Shown here: positions 8,479 through 18,064 of the stretch, piece after piece
Numbering within the stretch: position 1 is the stretch's first letter
Layout: every line of letters starts with the position of its first letter
From: JAMOAW01 sp039908535
GTDB lineage: Bacteria; Pseudomonadota; Magnetococcia; Magnetococcales; JADFZT01
DNA length: 45,922 nucleotides
Reading direction: 5' to 3'
Assembly (NCBI GenBank): GCA_039908535.1
Contig: JAMOAW010000035.1
Coordinates: 1 to 45,922 of the forward strand
The notes under the pieces: generated by a model
What the model was told of the DNA's origin: nothing
Databases searched by the model: none
What the model saw: only the letters and a program-made list of their open reading frames with translations
Position numbers and translations under genes: made by a program

Positions 8479-8634
8479 AACAGGATGCCCTGCGGGCAAA
8501 AAATTAAAATCAAAACCCTGGGGGATGAATCCCCCAGACCCCCTCTTTTTTTTAAGACTTAAAAAAAAAGGGTGGGGGGTATTGGGGGGCGGTTCTCCGC
8601 CCCCCAAGGTCTTGATTTTAATTTTTCCGAAACA
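8479..8634 (+). repeat. Dispersed hairpin repeat, copy 4
   Basis: Full-length consensus copy (GCCCTGCGGGC, CTGGGGGAT/ATCCCCCAG, CCCCCTC T-tract / A-tract block, GGGGGGCGG/CCGCCCCCC, CAAGGTCTTG, TTTTTCCGAAACAT). It lies upstream of fabI and, with copy 5, fills the 456-nt gap between fabI and the midA-like gene. The 84 nt between the two copies is AT-rich without visible features. Confidence 0.9.
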
Positions 8635-8717
8635 TAAACTTTATCTTATAACCATAAAGATAGCATAATTCAAAATAGAGTACCAACAAACTTAACCAAG
8701 ATTGCTTATCTATTCAG

Positions 8718-8882
8718 GACATGATGCCCGACGGGCAAAAAAAATCAAAATAAAAATCAAAACCCTGGGGGATGAATCCCCCAGCCCCCCTCTTTTTTTT
8801 AAGACTTAAAAAAAAGAGGGGGGAGGGAATTGGGGGCGGTTCTCCGCCCCCCAAGGTCTTAATTTTTATTTTTCCGATACAT
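8718..8882 (+). repeat. Dispersed hairpin repeat, copy 5
   Basis: Full-length copy in the same orientation as copy 4. The left hairpin reads GCCC-GAC-GGGC (loop changed, stem kept). The right edge TTTTTCCGATACAT ends 12 nt from the stop codon of the midA-like gene, as expected for a 3'-end element of that minus-strand gene. Confidence 0.9.
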
Positions 8883-8893
8883 TAAAAAAACGC

Positions 8894-10069
8894 TTACAGG
8901 CGATTCACTCGATTATTCAGTCGAAACCCCTGCAAACAATTTTCCGGCAACCCCTTTCCCATCGCCAAACATTTAAAAATCTCCCCCATACCATGGGGCA
9001 TTAAAAGACGTTCTACAGTGGCCTTCAATTGCTGGGTCTTCACATCCATAACTCCAGAAGCAAAACAACACCCGACACGCTCTAATAAACCAAGCCCCAT
9101 CAAAAACCAAGCTTGAGTCGTAAATCCAATAACATCCAAACCACCCCTCTGACCGGCACGTGCAATAGCAGAAAAATCAACATGGGCTGTTAAATCCACA
9201 TTTCCAGGATTCATCAAAACATCCTGCACATAGGTATGTCTATAGTATCCGGTCAAACTCCCTTGATGACGAAAAGGAGCATAATATTCGCTTGCTGGCC
9301 AACCATAATCAATAAATACCATAGCACCCCGACGCAAATAAGGGGCTGCCTCAACTACCCAGGTTTGTGCCTCCAGACAAACCTCAGTACAATATCCGCG
9401 TTCCAAAGACAAACCAAATTTAGAAAAATACTCAAATAACAACGGATTAGATAAAAAACCAACTTCTATCTCAAACCCAAACTTACCTCTTTTGACCCAT
9501 TTTTCCCGCAAACCAGCATCCGTCATCGTTACCCAATGAACTGGAAAGGCATCTAAAAATTCATGACCAAAGATAACACCATCAATCGGAGTCTCTCCTA
9601 CCGCTGCACTCAAATGATCATGCCAGGAAATCTTTTCAATAGAGGGCAAGCATTGTTGCAAAAGAGAATACTGGCGAGCACAAAAATCCGGACTTTTCTC
9701 AACAATAACATACCGCAAACCAGACCAAAATTCTGGATATTTCAGACTTGTACGCAACAAATCAGCCGCCAAATGACCTGACCCCGCACCAACTTCAACA
9801 ATGGTAAATGGCTCTGGGCGGCCAAGAGCTTCCCAGATATGGATCCACTCCAAAGCTAACAATTCGCCAATTAAAGAGGTCATCTCAGGTGCCGTCACAA
9901 AATCACCCATCCGACCAAGACGGATGTTAGGCTTCATGTAATAACCATATTCGGGATGATAGAGTGCCAATTCCATAAATCGATGAAATGAAATTGTACC
10001 ACCTATTTCACGAGACATCTCTTGTTCAATTTGATGAATTAAAGGAGATACTTCAGAATAATTTTCCAT
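8894..10069 (-). CDS. Class I SAM-dependent methyltransferase, MidA/NDUFAF7 family (DUF185)
   Basis: A 391-residue protein of the COG1565 family. Visible family marks: 'FHRFMELALYHPEYGYY' near the start, 'GRMGDFVTAPE' at about 48-58, SAM-binding motif I 'IVEVGAGSGHLAADLL' at about 87-102, 'GHEFLDAFPVHW' and 'NPGNVDLTAHVDFSAIA' further on. In mitochondria the homologue NDUFAF7/MidA dimethylates an arginine of NDUFS2 (NuoD homologue) during complex I assembly. Here the gene lies downstream of nuoN on the same strand with one dispersed repeat between, so a role in complex I maturation is a reasonable inference. Bacterial members are largely uncharacterised. Confidence 0.85.
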   Translation of the reverse strand: MENYSEVSPLIHQIEQEMSREIGGTISFHRFMELALYHPEYGYYMKPNIRLGRMGDFVTAPEMTSLIGELLALEWIHIWEALGRPEPFTIVEVGAGSGHLAADLLRTSLKYPEFWSGLRYVIVEKSPDFCARQYSLLQQCLPSIEKISWHDHLSAAVGETPIDGVIFGHEFLDAFPVHWVTMTDAGLREKWVKRGKFGFEIEVGFLSNPLLFEYFSKFGLSLERGYCTEVCLEAQTWVVEAAPYLRRGAMVFIDYGWPASEYYAPFRHQGSLTGYYRHTYVQDVLMNPGNVDLTAHVDFSAIARAGQRGGLDVIGFTTQAWFLMGLGLLERVGCCFASGVMDVKTQQLKATVERLLMPHGMGEIFKCLAMGKGLPENCLQGFRLNNRVNRL

Positions 10070-10161
10070 TGATTATGGAAAATTATAAAAAAAGAGGGAT
10101 GTAAAAATCAGAAAAACATTTCTATTTAGATCATGTGCTTTGACTTCTATAAAAATCAAAG

Positions 10162-10325
10162 TACATAATACCCTACAGACAAAAAAAACAAAATAAAAAT
10201 CAAAACCCTGAGGGATGAATCCCCCAGACCCCCTCTTTTTTTTAAGACTTAAAAAAAAAGGGTGGAGGGAATTAGGGGGCGGTTCTCCGCCCCCCAAGGT
10301 CTTGATTTTTATTTTTCCGAAACAT
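10162..10325 (+). repeat. Dispersed hairpin repeat, copy 6
   Basis: Copy with a decayed left hairpin (ACCCTACAGAC in place of GCCCTGCGGGC) and CCCTGAGGGAT in the first large hairpin, but an intact GGGGGGCGG/CCGCCCCCC hairpin and right edge (CAAGGTCTTG, TTTTTCCGAAACAT). It lies in the 413-nt gap between nuoN (stop at 10483) and the midA-like gene. The rest of the gap is AT-rich, and I see no other gene in it. Confidence 0.85.
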
Positions 10326-10482
10326 GTACATTTATAGGGCAGAGATTTAAGAATCATCGCATACATTTTTTTAGAGATAATATCTTTAAATCGTCATCTC
10401 CTCCTAAATCAACTCTCTTCACAAAGAATGATTCAATCGAATCTGTTAAAACATTATAAAATCTTCTTATATGTTTCACAAT

Positions 10483-11979
10483 CTATAGGGAAGGTAACAA
10501 CGACTTTATCGATAATTCAGCCCAGGATGTCAATGTCGAGGGTAAAATGCCCCAATACAGAATCACTAGGGTAGTCACCGTCAATATAAACTTTGAAGAA
10601 CCACTAACAGGCATGACAAAAGCATGTGCAGCCACATCAAAATACATATATTTCACGATTCTAAGATAATAAAAGGCTCCAACTGCAGAAAACAAGACAC
10701 CTGCAATGGCAACAAAATACATATGCGCTTGAATCGCAGACATAAAAACATACAGTTTACCAATAAATCCGGCAAAAGGAGGTATCCCCGCCATTGAAAA
10801 CATGAAAATAGACATCAACAGAGCTAATAGGGGTCTTTTTTGTGCAAGTCCCTTATAATCTTCAATCTGCTCACCAATCCCCTCTTGGTTCAATACAAGG
10901 ATAATGGCAAACGTACCAATCGACATAAAAATATAAATTCCTAAGTAGATCAGAACACTTTGATATCCAGCCATGCCACCTGCTGCCAAACCGATCAAGG
11001 CATAACCAACATGTCCAATAGAAGAATAGGCCAACATTCTCTTGATATTCGTTTGAGCAATAGCCGCAAACGCTCCAATAAGCAGCGATAAAAGCGCAAC
11101 TATTTGCAAAATACCGCTCCACTTATCGTGTACAGATCCAAATCCGTAAACCAAAACTCGATAAATTGCCGCAAATGCTGCCACCTTGGGCATAACAGCC
11201 ATAAACGCTGTAATTGGTGTCGGTGCCCCCTCGTAGACATCGGGAGCCCACATTTGAAATGGAGCTGCCGCAATTTTGAAAGAGAGTCCTGAGATAACAA
11301 AGACCATCCCCATGGCCAAAGTACCACTCATTTGCCCCAAACTTTCATGCAAATGGTGAGCAATACCACTAAACATTGTGGTGCCTGTCGCACCATAAAT
11401 TAAAGAAATTCCATATAATAGCAATCCAGAAGCCAGCGAACCCAATATGAAATATTTCAAACCTGCTTCATTAGAGCGTAAATTATCTCGTCTATATGCC
11501 GCAAGAACATAAATGGATAAGCTCATAAGCTCCAACCCTAAATAAAGGGTCATAAAATCACCAGCCGAAGCCATGACCATACCACCAAGCAGGGCAAAAA
11601 GAATCAAAACAAAAAATTCTCCATTGTCCATTTTTTTGCGTTGCAGATAATCTGTAGAGATCAACAACGTCATGCCAGTGGAAAGCAACAATAACATCTT
11701 AATATATAACGAGAAAAAATCACCAACAAACATCCCCTCAAAAGTCGACAGGTGTGTTTGCAAGGCTAAATCCGTATTCATTCCATGCTTAAATGCCACG
11801 GCTCTTTGAAAAACCATAAAGGCCGTAATTACCAATAAGGTAATTGTACTCATGCCAATTTTATGTCGAGTCGCTGTACCATTCCAGGCACTCAGCAGTA
11901 ACATGGTACATCCGCCAAGGGCGATCAAAATCTCAGGCAGAAGCGGTAATAAATCAATATCAGGTAATTGAACAGCCAT
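10483..11979 (-). CDS. nuoN: NADH-quinone oxidoreductase subunit N
   Basis: Antiporter-like membrane subunit of complex I and last gene of the nuo operon. About 498 residues with around 14 hydrophobic segments. Conserved features include 'YLGLELMSLSIYVLAA', the 'LSFKIAAAPFQMWAPDVYEG' segment containing the key lysine of the proton pathway, and 'RMLAYSSIGHVGYALIG'. I prefer ATG 11979 with GGAG upstream; a TTG at 12000 would add seven residues. It begins about 75 nt after the nuoM stop. Confidence 0.95.
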   Translation of the reverse strand: MAVQLPDIDLLPLLPEILIALGGCTMLLLSAWNGTATRHKIGMSTITLLVITAFMVFQRAVAFKHGMNTDLALQTHLSTFEGMFVGDFFSLYIKMLLLLSTGMTLLISTDYLQRKKMDNGEFFVLILFALLGGMVMASAGDFMTLYLGLELMSLSIYVLAAYRRDNLRSNEAGLKYFILGSLASGLLLYGISLIYGATGTTMFSGIAHHLHESLGQMSGTLAMGMVFVISGLSFKIAAAPFQMWAPDVYEGAPTPITAFMAVMPKVAAFAAIYRVLVYGFGSVHDKWSGILQIVALLSLLIGAFAAIAQTNIKRMLAYSSIGHVGYALIGLAAGGMAGYQSVLIYLGIYIFMSIGTFAIILVLNQEGIGEQIEDYKGLAQKRPLLALLMSIFMFSMAGIPPFAGFIGKLYVFMSAIQAHMYFVAIAGVLFSAVGAFYYLRIVKYMYFDVAAHAFVMPVSGSSKFILTVTTLVILYWGILPSTLTSWAELSIKSLLPSL

Positions 11980-12053
11980 TTGCTTAGGGTGCTCCGACAA
12001 CCAAGTGGGTTTAAGTATGTCAGGTCAAGGTTTATATGTACTAAATTTTTACT

Positions 12054-13538
12054 TTAAAACATAGCCAATGCCGTCGTTCCTGCTTTAACTGTATTGGCTT
12101 GTATCAGTAAAAGTTCAACAGAAGCATGCATTATTTTTAAAAATGGCTCTGGATAAAAGCCAATCCAAAAAACCAAAACTATCAATGGTAAGAAGGTGGC
12201 AATTTCTCTTGGTGAAACATCTAAAATAGACTTAACATCCTCATGTTGCATCACACCAAAGACCACCCTCTTATACATCCATAGCATATATGCTGCCCCA
12301 AGAACAACTCCAATAGCAGCAACTGTCGCTACAGCCTTGTTCGCAATAAAGGTTCCTAGCAAAATTAAAAATTCACCAACAAAGCCGTTTGTTCCTGGGA
12401 GACCAACCGAAGCCATCGTAAAAACCATAAATATGGTTGCATAGACGGGCATTCGATGCGCCAATCCACCAAATCGTGCAATATCACGCGTATGCAATCG
12501 ATCATATACAACGCCAACTATTAAAAATAATGCCCCTGCAACGATACCATGATTAATCATCTGCAGGATCCCGCCTTCCATTCCTTGCTGATTAAAGCTA
12601 AATATTCCCAATGTCACAAAGCCCATATGAGAAACGGATGAGTAGGCGATCAACTTTTTCAAATCGGTCTGCATCAGAGCAACTAATGCTGTATAAATGA
12701 TCGCAACCAATGAAAGACCAAAGATAAACGGAACAAAAAATCGCGATGCATCTGGCAATATTGGCAATGAAAAACGCAAGAAACCATACGCTCCCATTTT
12801 TAATAAAATACCTGCCAAAATAACCGAACCTGCTGTCGGTGCCTGCACATGGGCATCTGGTAACCAAGTGTGCACCGGCCACATGGGAACCTTAACCGCA
12901 AAGGAAACAAAAAAGCCTAAGAATATCCAAATTTGAAAACTAAGCGGAAACGACATGCCCATGAGCTCTGGAATACTAAATGTACCAGCACTCAACGTGA
13001 GCGTCAGCATGGCGATGAGCATAAGCACTGAGCCACCCAACGTATAAAGAAAAAACTTATACGCAGCATATACCCGATTTGCTCCACCCCAAACTCCGAT
13101 AATGAGAAACATCGGTATCAGCATGGCTTCCCAAAAAACATAAAACAAAACAAAATCTAATGCGCAAAAAACACCAATCACAAAACTCTCTAAAGCTAGA
13201 AAAGCTATGAGATATTCACGCACATGCTTTTGTATAACTTCCCACGATGCCAATAGACAAATGGGCGTCAAAAAAGCAGTAAGTATGACAAATGGCAATG
13301 ATACACCATCTACCCCCATACGATAGGTGATCCCAACACCAGGCAACCAAACACTCTCTTCCAAAAATTGAAAGTCAGAGGTAGTAAGGTCGAAGCCCAA
13401 ATATAGTTTTAAGCTCAACAGAAATGTCAAAATAGAGGACAGCATCGCCACATATTTTGAGGTTCCAGGGTTGTTCTTAAAACCCAAAAAAATAATCAGT
13501 GCCCCAATTAAGGGTGTAAAAGTAACCAGACTCAGCAT
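12054..13538 (-). CDS. nuoM: NADH-quinone oxidoreductase subunit M
   Basis: Antiporter-like proton-translocating subunit, 494 residues and about 14 membrane segments. Family marks: 'FYVFWEAMLIPMFLIIG' with the conserved Glu, 'VKVPMWPVHTWLPDAHVQAP' with the conserved Lys and His region, 'KLIAYSSVSHMGFVTLG' and 'FVGEFLILLG'. Length is normal and the reading frame intact. It is located between nuoL and nuoN in standard order. Confidence 0.96.
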   Translation of the reverse strand: MLSLVTFTPLIGALIIFLGFKNNPGTSKYVAMLSSILTFLLSLKLYLGFDLTTSDFQFLEESVWLPGVGITYRMGVDGVSLPFVILTAFLTPICLLASWEVIQKHVREYLIAFLALESFVIGVFCALDFVLFYVFWEAMLIPMFLIIGVWGGANRVYAAYKFFLYTLGGSVLMLIAMLTLTLSAGTFSIPELMGMSFPLSFQIWIFLGFFVSFAVKVPMWPVHTWLPDAHVQAPTAGSVILAGILLKMGAYGFLRFSLPILPDASRFFVPFIFGLSLVAIIYTALVALMQTDLKKLIAYSSVSHMGFVTLGIFSFNQQGMEGGILQMINHGIVAGALFLIVGVVYDRLHTRDIARFGGLAHRMPVYATIFMVFTMASVGLPGTNGFVGEFLILLGTFIANKAVATVAAIGVVLGAAYMLWMYKRVVFGVMQHEDVKSILDVSPREIATFLPLIVLVFWIGFYPEPFLKIMHASVELLLIQANTVKAGTTALAMF

Positions 13539-13591
13539 TGACTTGTTATCCCACGGTCTAAAACCGCCCTATCCTGTTTCCGAAGTGAAGC

Positions 13592-15010
13592 TCAGGGGTA
13601 AAAGGTAGCCAGAACCAAAACCCCAACAAGCATGGCAAAGGCATAGTGATACACATATCCAGTTTGCAACTTACGAATACTCTCGGCCAATTTGACAACT
13701 GTGCCAGCTATTCCATTCACACCATAGCCATCAATAATTGTCTCATCGCCCGTTTTCCAAAGACCTTGACCAATTGCCTTGGCTGGTTCAATGAAAATTT
13801 TACTATACAACCGATCAAAATACCACGCATTCAATAAAAATTTGTATAACCCATTCCAACGCATCGCCAACTGTGCAGGTATTTGTGGCGACCTAACATA
13901 CATATGATAGGAGAGCGCCAATCCAACAACAAACATCACAAAAGGTGACCACTTCACTAAAAATGGTACATGATGTGAGTGCATCAATGCATGATGTCCT
14001 GGAGCTAAAATGATGGCTTCACCAAACCAACCTTCACCAATCATAGGCAATCCAAGTAACCCTGCAAAAACTGCCCCAATTGACAAAACGAACAGTGGGC
14101 CACGCATCGTCCATGGTGCTTCATGTGCATGATCATAGGCATGCTTATCTTTTGGCGTACCATGAAAAGTCATAAATACCAATCTGAAAGAATAAAACGT
14201 CGTCATACAGGCAGCGAGTAAGCCAAGAACAAAAGCAAACATTCCAACGGGTGTATGTGCCGCATACGCCGATTCCAATATGGCATCTTTTGAATAAAAC
14301 CCTGCGAATAAATAGGGAAATCCTGTCAACGCCAATGTTCCAATCATCATAATTGCATAGGTAATCGGAATTTTACGTATCAAACCACCCATCTTGCGCA
14401 TATCCTGTTCATGATGCATCGCCATAATTACCGCACCTGAACCTAAAAATAGCAAGGCCTTAAAAAAGGCATGGGTCATCAGATGAAACATAGAGGCCGC
14501 ATATGCCGATACACCTGCCGCAAAAAACATGTATCCCAATTGAGAACAGGTTGAATAAGCAATCACACGCTTTATATCATTTTGTACCATACCTACAGTC
14601 GCAGCAAAAAAAGCAGTTAAAGATCCTACAATGGTAACTACCATCAATGCCGTTTCAGAAAGTTCAAATAAAGGAGAGGCACGACATACCATAAAGACAC
14701 CAGCCGTTACCATCGTAGCCGCATGAATAAGGGCTGAAACTGGAGTCGGACCCTCCATCGCATCCGGTAACCACACATGTAGTCCCAGTTGTGCCGACTT
14801 TCCCATGGCTCCTACGAATAATAAAAGACATATCAAAGTCATTGTCGGAACGGGACCAAATATCAGAAAATCTACTGTTGGTGAAAATTGTCCCGATTGG
14901 GCCATATGAAAAACTTCGGTGTAATCCAAAGTCCCAAATACTGTAAAAATCACAAAAATACCCAACGCAAAACCAAAGTCACCTACCCGCCTTTTTAAAC
15001 CAAAAACCAA
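13592..15010 (-). pseudogene. nuoL: NADH-quinone oxidoreductase subunit L, C-terminal part (frame 2 of disrupted nuoL)
   Basis: Second part of nuoL in a different frame. True nuoL sequence resumes at 'RVGDFGFALGIF' (codon starting 14989) and runs intact through 'AQLGLHVWLPDAMEGPTPVS', 'KRVIAYSTCSQLGYMFFA' and the long lateral-helix C-terminus. The ATG at 15010 is not a real start, because it lies in sequence belonging to the other frame. Between 'FWFKK' and 'RVGDFG', family members have about 14 residues (PSAN...AFVVN) that are absent here. The frame offset and retained bases fit loss of 41 nt at about 14990. Without this join the protein lacks its first ~160 residues, and complex I proton pumping would be impaired. 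It could be an assembly error. Confidence 0.85.
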
Positions 15011-15470
15011 TCAACAGATAAGAGGCTAAACCAACCCCCTCCCAGCCAAAAAATAGCTGTAAAAAGTTATCTCCAATAATCAACATCAGCATTGAAAACG
15101 TAAAAAAGGAGAGATAACTAAAAAAACGTGGATTATCAGGATCTTCATCCATATACCCTAGAGAGTATATATGAATTAAACTTGAAATCCCTGTCACAAC
15201 AATCAACATGATCACTGTGATTCGATCAATCAACATGCCAAATGAGACCTTAAATTCACCTGAAAAAATCCAGGAAAAAATCACCTCATGGATGACATTC
15301 CCTTCTTCCGCAATGACATATCGAAATGCCTGCATAGATATTATGAAGGAAAAAATCAAGCCCGCAATCGCTATCAATTGACTTGGCCTTTTGCCGATAT
15401 AACGACCTAACAGGCCTGCCAATAATGAACCGATCAGTGGAAACAGTAGTATGTATTGATATTTGCTCAT
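14979..15470 (-). pseudogene. nuoL: NADH-quinone oxidoreductase subunit L, N-terminal part (frame 1 of disrupted nuoL)
   Basis: Start of nuoL: MSKYQYILLFPLIGSLLAGL, then 'IDRITVIMLIVVTGISSLIHIYSLGYM' and 'FFGWEGVGLASYLLIGFWFKK'. The frame then reads AGR and stops at TGA 14979-14981, in the middle of a strongly conserved membrane region. The ATG at 15470 follows nuoK by 27 nt, in normal operon order. Upstream and downstream parts together look like an otherwise well-conserved gene with no other decay. That fits a very recent deletion or a sequencing/assembly fault better than an old pseudogene. Confidence 0.85.
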
Positions 15471-15497
15471 GCCCTTTGCTCAGGCCTCCAGCCAGAA

Positions 15498-15800
15498 TTA
15501 CCCTTTTAGGGTATCTATTTCCTCAACATCAATAGTGGAACGGTTGCGGAAAAATGTTACTAAAATGGCCAATCCGATAGCGGCCTCCGCAGCAGCCACA
15601 GCTAAGACAAAAAAAGTAAATATTTGTCCAGTAACATCTCCAAAATGGTGCGAAAATGAAACAAAATTGATATTTACCGACAATAAAATAAGCTCTATGC
15701 TCATTAAAATAATGATTACATTCTTTCTATTGAGGAAAATACCAAAAACACCAATTGTAAATAATATCGCACTTAAAATCAAATATTTAGTTACATTCAT
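15498..15800 (-). CDS. nuoK: NADH-quinone oxidoreductase subunit K
   Basis: Small membrane subunit of 100 residues with three hydrophobic helices. The two buried glutamates needed for proton transfer are present at E36 (MSIELILLSVN) and E72 (AAAEAAIGLA). It overlaps nuoJ by 4 nt (the nuoJ stop lies at 15797), which suggests translational coupling. Confidence 0.96.
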   Translation of the reverse strand: MNVTKYLILSAILFTIGVFGIFLNRKNVIIILMSIELILLSVNINFVSFSHHFGDVTGQIFTFFVLAVAAAEAAIGLAILVTFFRNRSTIDVEEIDTLKG

Positions 15801-16399
15801 GGCTTTGTTGCTCCTTCTCCGGTTGCCACTTTAATTAAGGTAACCGTTTCCTCTCGTCGACGCGCCAATTGACCCTCAATGGATTGTCGTTTGGCGGTAC
15901 TCCTCTCTTGAAGGGTTAAAACAATAGCACCAATGATGGCAACTAGCAATATTAAAGATGCCAATTCAAATGGATAGATAAAACGAGTATACATCTCCTG
16001 CCCAATGGCCATTGTATTTGAAACATTGGCCACGATTCCAATAACTTCTCCCGATGGCTCGTGATACCCCAATGATACGATGACCAGCTCTAATAAAATA
16101 AGCAAACCAACAACTATTCCAAAGGGTAAATGTTTCACAGCACCACGTCGTAAGGCAATAAAATCAACGTCTAACATCATGACTACAAATAAGAATAATA
16201 TCGCTACTGCTCCCATGTAAACCATGACAAGGATCGCTGCTAAAAATTCTGCCCCTAATAATACAAATATAGCTGCTGTGGTAAAAAATGTCAGCACAAG
16301 TAGCATCACGGAATGTACCGGATTGCGTACTGTAACAACACCTAGGGCCGCCACAACTGTGACAATGGCAAAAATATAAAAAATAAAGTCAGCTACCAT
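15797..16399 (-). CDS. nuoJ: NADH-quinone oxidoreductase subunit J
   Basis: Membrane subunit J, about 200 residues with five helices. Conserved 'RNPVHSVMLLVLTFF', 'LLGAEFLAAILVMVYMGAVAILFLFVVMM' (read in two pieces; contains the pi-bulge helix) and 'IYPFELASLILLVAIIGAIVL'. Start ATG 16399 is chosen because GGAGAG lies 7-8 nt upstream and it falls 17 nt after the nuoI stop. An upstream in-frame ATG at 16441 would lie inside nuoI. Confidence 0.94.
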   Translation of the reverse strand: MVADFIFYIFAIVTVVAALGVVTVRNPVHSVMLLVLTFFTTAAIFVLLGAEFLAAILVMVYMGAVAILFLFVVMMLDVDFIALRRGAVKHLPFGIVVGLLILLELVIVSLGYHEPSGEVIGIVANVSNTMAIGQEMYTRFIYPFELASLILLVAIIGAIVLTLQERSTAKRQSIEGQLARRREETVTLIKVATGEGATKP

Positions 16400-16415
16400 C
16401 GATTCAGCTCTCCTA

Positions 16416-16934
16416 CTACCGATACTTGGCATCCATTGCAAGATTTGCGTCTATTTTGGCTTTCCAACGTGTTCCATTATTCAACAGTCTTGTCTTATCG
16501 CTAACCAATCCTGCTCGTGACTCGGCAATAAATTCAAAATTTGGCCCAAGAACCACCGCCTCCACTGGACAGGCTTCTTGGCAATATCCACAAAATATGC
16601 ACAGACCATTATCAATTTCATAGACAAAGGTGGATCTGCGATTACCTTGTGATTTTGAATCAATCTCAATATATATAGCTTGAGATGGACACACTGCCTC
16701 ACACAATTTACACGCTATACAGCGCTCTTGTCCATCATCATAACGACGTAAAACATGTTCACCACGAAACCTTGGTGAAAGAGGTGTTCTCTCTTCCGGG
16801 TATTGAATCGTTATTTTTGGCTTAAACATATACTTTAAGGTAACACCCATACCTGCAAATAGTTCCCTAAGAGCTAAACTATTCAAGAATGTACCTATTT
16901 GCGACGATATACTCACTTTTCCAGTGGAGACCAT
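16416..16934 (-). CDS. nuoI: NADH-quinone oxidoreductase subunit I (2[4Fe-4S])
   Basis: Peripheral-arm ferredoxin-like subunit carrying clusters N6a and N6b: CIACKLCEAVCP and CIFCGYCQEACP. Conserved 'PRFRGEHVLRRYDDGQERC' precedes the first motif. Length is 172 residues. It lies between nuoH and nuoJ in the standard order, 18 nt after the nuoH stop. Confidence 0.96.
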   Translation of the reverse strand: MVSTGKVSISSQIGTFLNSLALRELFAGMGVTLKYMFKPKITIQYPEERTPLSPRFRGEHVLRRYDDGQERCIACKLCEAVCPSQAIYIEIDSKSQGNRRSTFVYEIDNGLCIFCGYCQEACPVEAVVLGPNFEFIAESRAGLVSDKTRLLNNGTRWKAKIDANLAMDAKYR

Positions 16935-16952
16935 CTCTTTCCTTTGCCTCCC

Positions 16953-17981
16953 TTAGGCCTTACCTAACAGGTGTAACGCAGCGCCTGTCAATAAAATCCA
17001 AAATAATGAGATGGGCAGAAACACTTTCCAACCCAGACGCATCAATTGATCATATCTATAGCGCGGAAATGTGGCACGCAACCATAAAAATACGAACAAC
17101 AGAATACATACCTTTAACGCAAACCATATAATCCCCGGAATAAATCCAAGCAAGGGTATGGGAGGCAACCATCCACCCAAAAACATAATCGAGCCAACTG
17201 CCGACACAAAAATCATGTTGGCATACTCTCCCATAAAAAACATCCCAAAAGTCATCGCAGAATATTCAACATTAAACCCAGCTACCAATTCAGGATCAGC
17301 TTCTGGTAAATCAAAGGGTGCACGATTTGTCTCTGCCACTACCGAAACAAAATAAATAACAAATAAAGGTAACAAGGGGATCACATTCCACATGTTTTGT
17401 TGAGAATCTACAATATCACCCATATTTAGGCTTCCTGATAACATCACAACAGGCACCAAAGTAAATCCCATCGAAACTTCATAGGATACCATCTGTGCTG
17501 CCGAACGTATCGCTCCTAAAAATGCATATCTATTGTTAGAAGCCCAACCTGCAATAATAATCCCATACACACCAAGAGAGGATATGGCCAGCATATACAA
17601 AACACCGACATTGATATCCGCTAATACCAACTCTGCATTAAAAGGTATAATCGCCCAAGCAATAAGTGCAGGTACAAAAGTCAGAATAGGGGCTAAGAAA
17701 AAAAGCACCTTATCCGCACGTGTTGGAATCAAAGTCTCTTTTAAAAACAGTTTAACGGCATCTGCCAATGGCTGCAAGACACCAAAAAAACCTACTCGAT
17801 TGGGGCCAATTCTGACCTGCATCCAACCAATCACTTTGCGCTCAGCCAATGTTAGATACGTCACGCAAAACATAACGGGTAGCAGAAGCACGGTTATCTT
17901 GATCACTGTCCAGACAACAGGCCACAGAATACCAAGATATTCCTCACCCAATCCATGTATAAATGTCAATAATTCAGCCAT
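16953..17981 (-). CDS. nuoH: NADH-quinone oxidoreductase subunit H
   Basis: Membrane subunit that forms much of the quinone channel, 342 residues with about eight helices. Signatures: 'LAERKVIGWMQVRIGPNRVG', 'ADAVKLFLKE' and 'AETNRAPFDLPEADPELVAG' with its conserved acidic cluster. The C-terminal 'RATFPRYRYDQLMRLGWKVF' is also standard. Intact; an 83-nt gap separates it from nuoG. Confidence 0.96.
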   Translation of the reverse strand: MAELLTFIHGLGEEYLGILWPVVWTVIKITVLLLPVMFCVTYLTLAERKVIGWMQVRIGPNRVGFFGVLQPLADAVKLFLKETLIPTRADKVLFFLAPILTFVPALIAWAIIPFNAELVLADINVGVLYMLAISSLGVYGIIIAGWASNNRYAFLGAIRSAAQMVSYEVSMGFTLVPVVMLSGSLNMGDIVDSQQNMWNVIPLLPLFVIYFVSVVAETNRAPFDLPEADPELVAGFNVEYSAMTFGMFFMGEYANMIFVSAVGSIMFLGGWLPPIPLLGFIPGIIWFALKVCILLFVFLWLRATFPRYRYDQLMRLGWKVFLPISLFWILLTGAALHLLGKA

Positions 17982-18064
17982 GCGTTATTCCTGTTTTCTT
18001 TCCTTCATGACCATAAACGCCGCCGTTCAACCTGTTCGAAAACAAATCGATCAGTGCTTTTATC

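Noticed and set aside
10073..10366. 97-codon open frame on the minus strand downstream of nuoN
   Set aside because: Contains repeat copy 6 translated (GGFIPQGFDF); no family match and no convincing ribosome binding site.
16399..16441. Upstream start for nuoJ at 16441 (and similar long starts for nuoB, tig, gmk and argC)
   Set aside because: These extensions overlap the upstream gene or repeat-derived sequence and do not match the families, while the shorter starts mostly have good ribosome binding sites.
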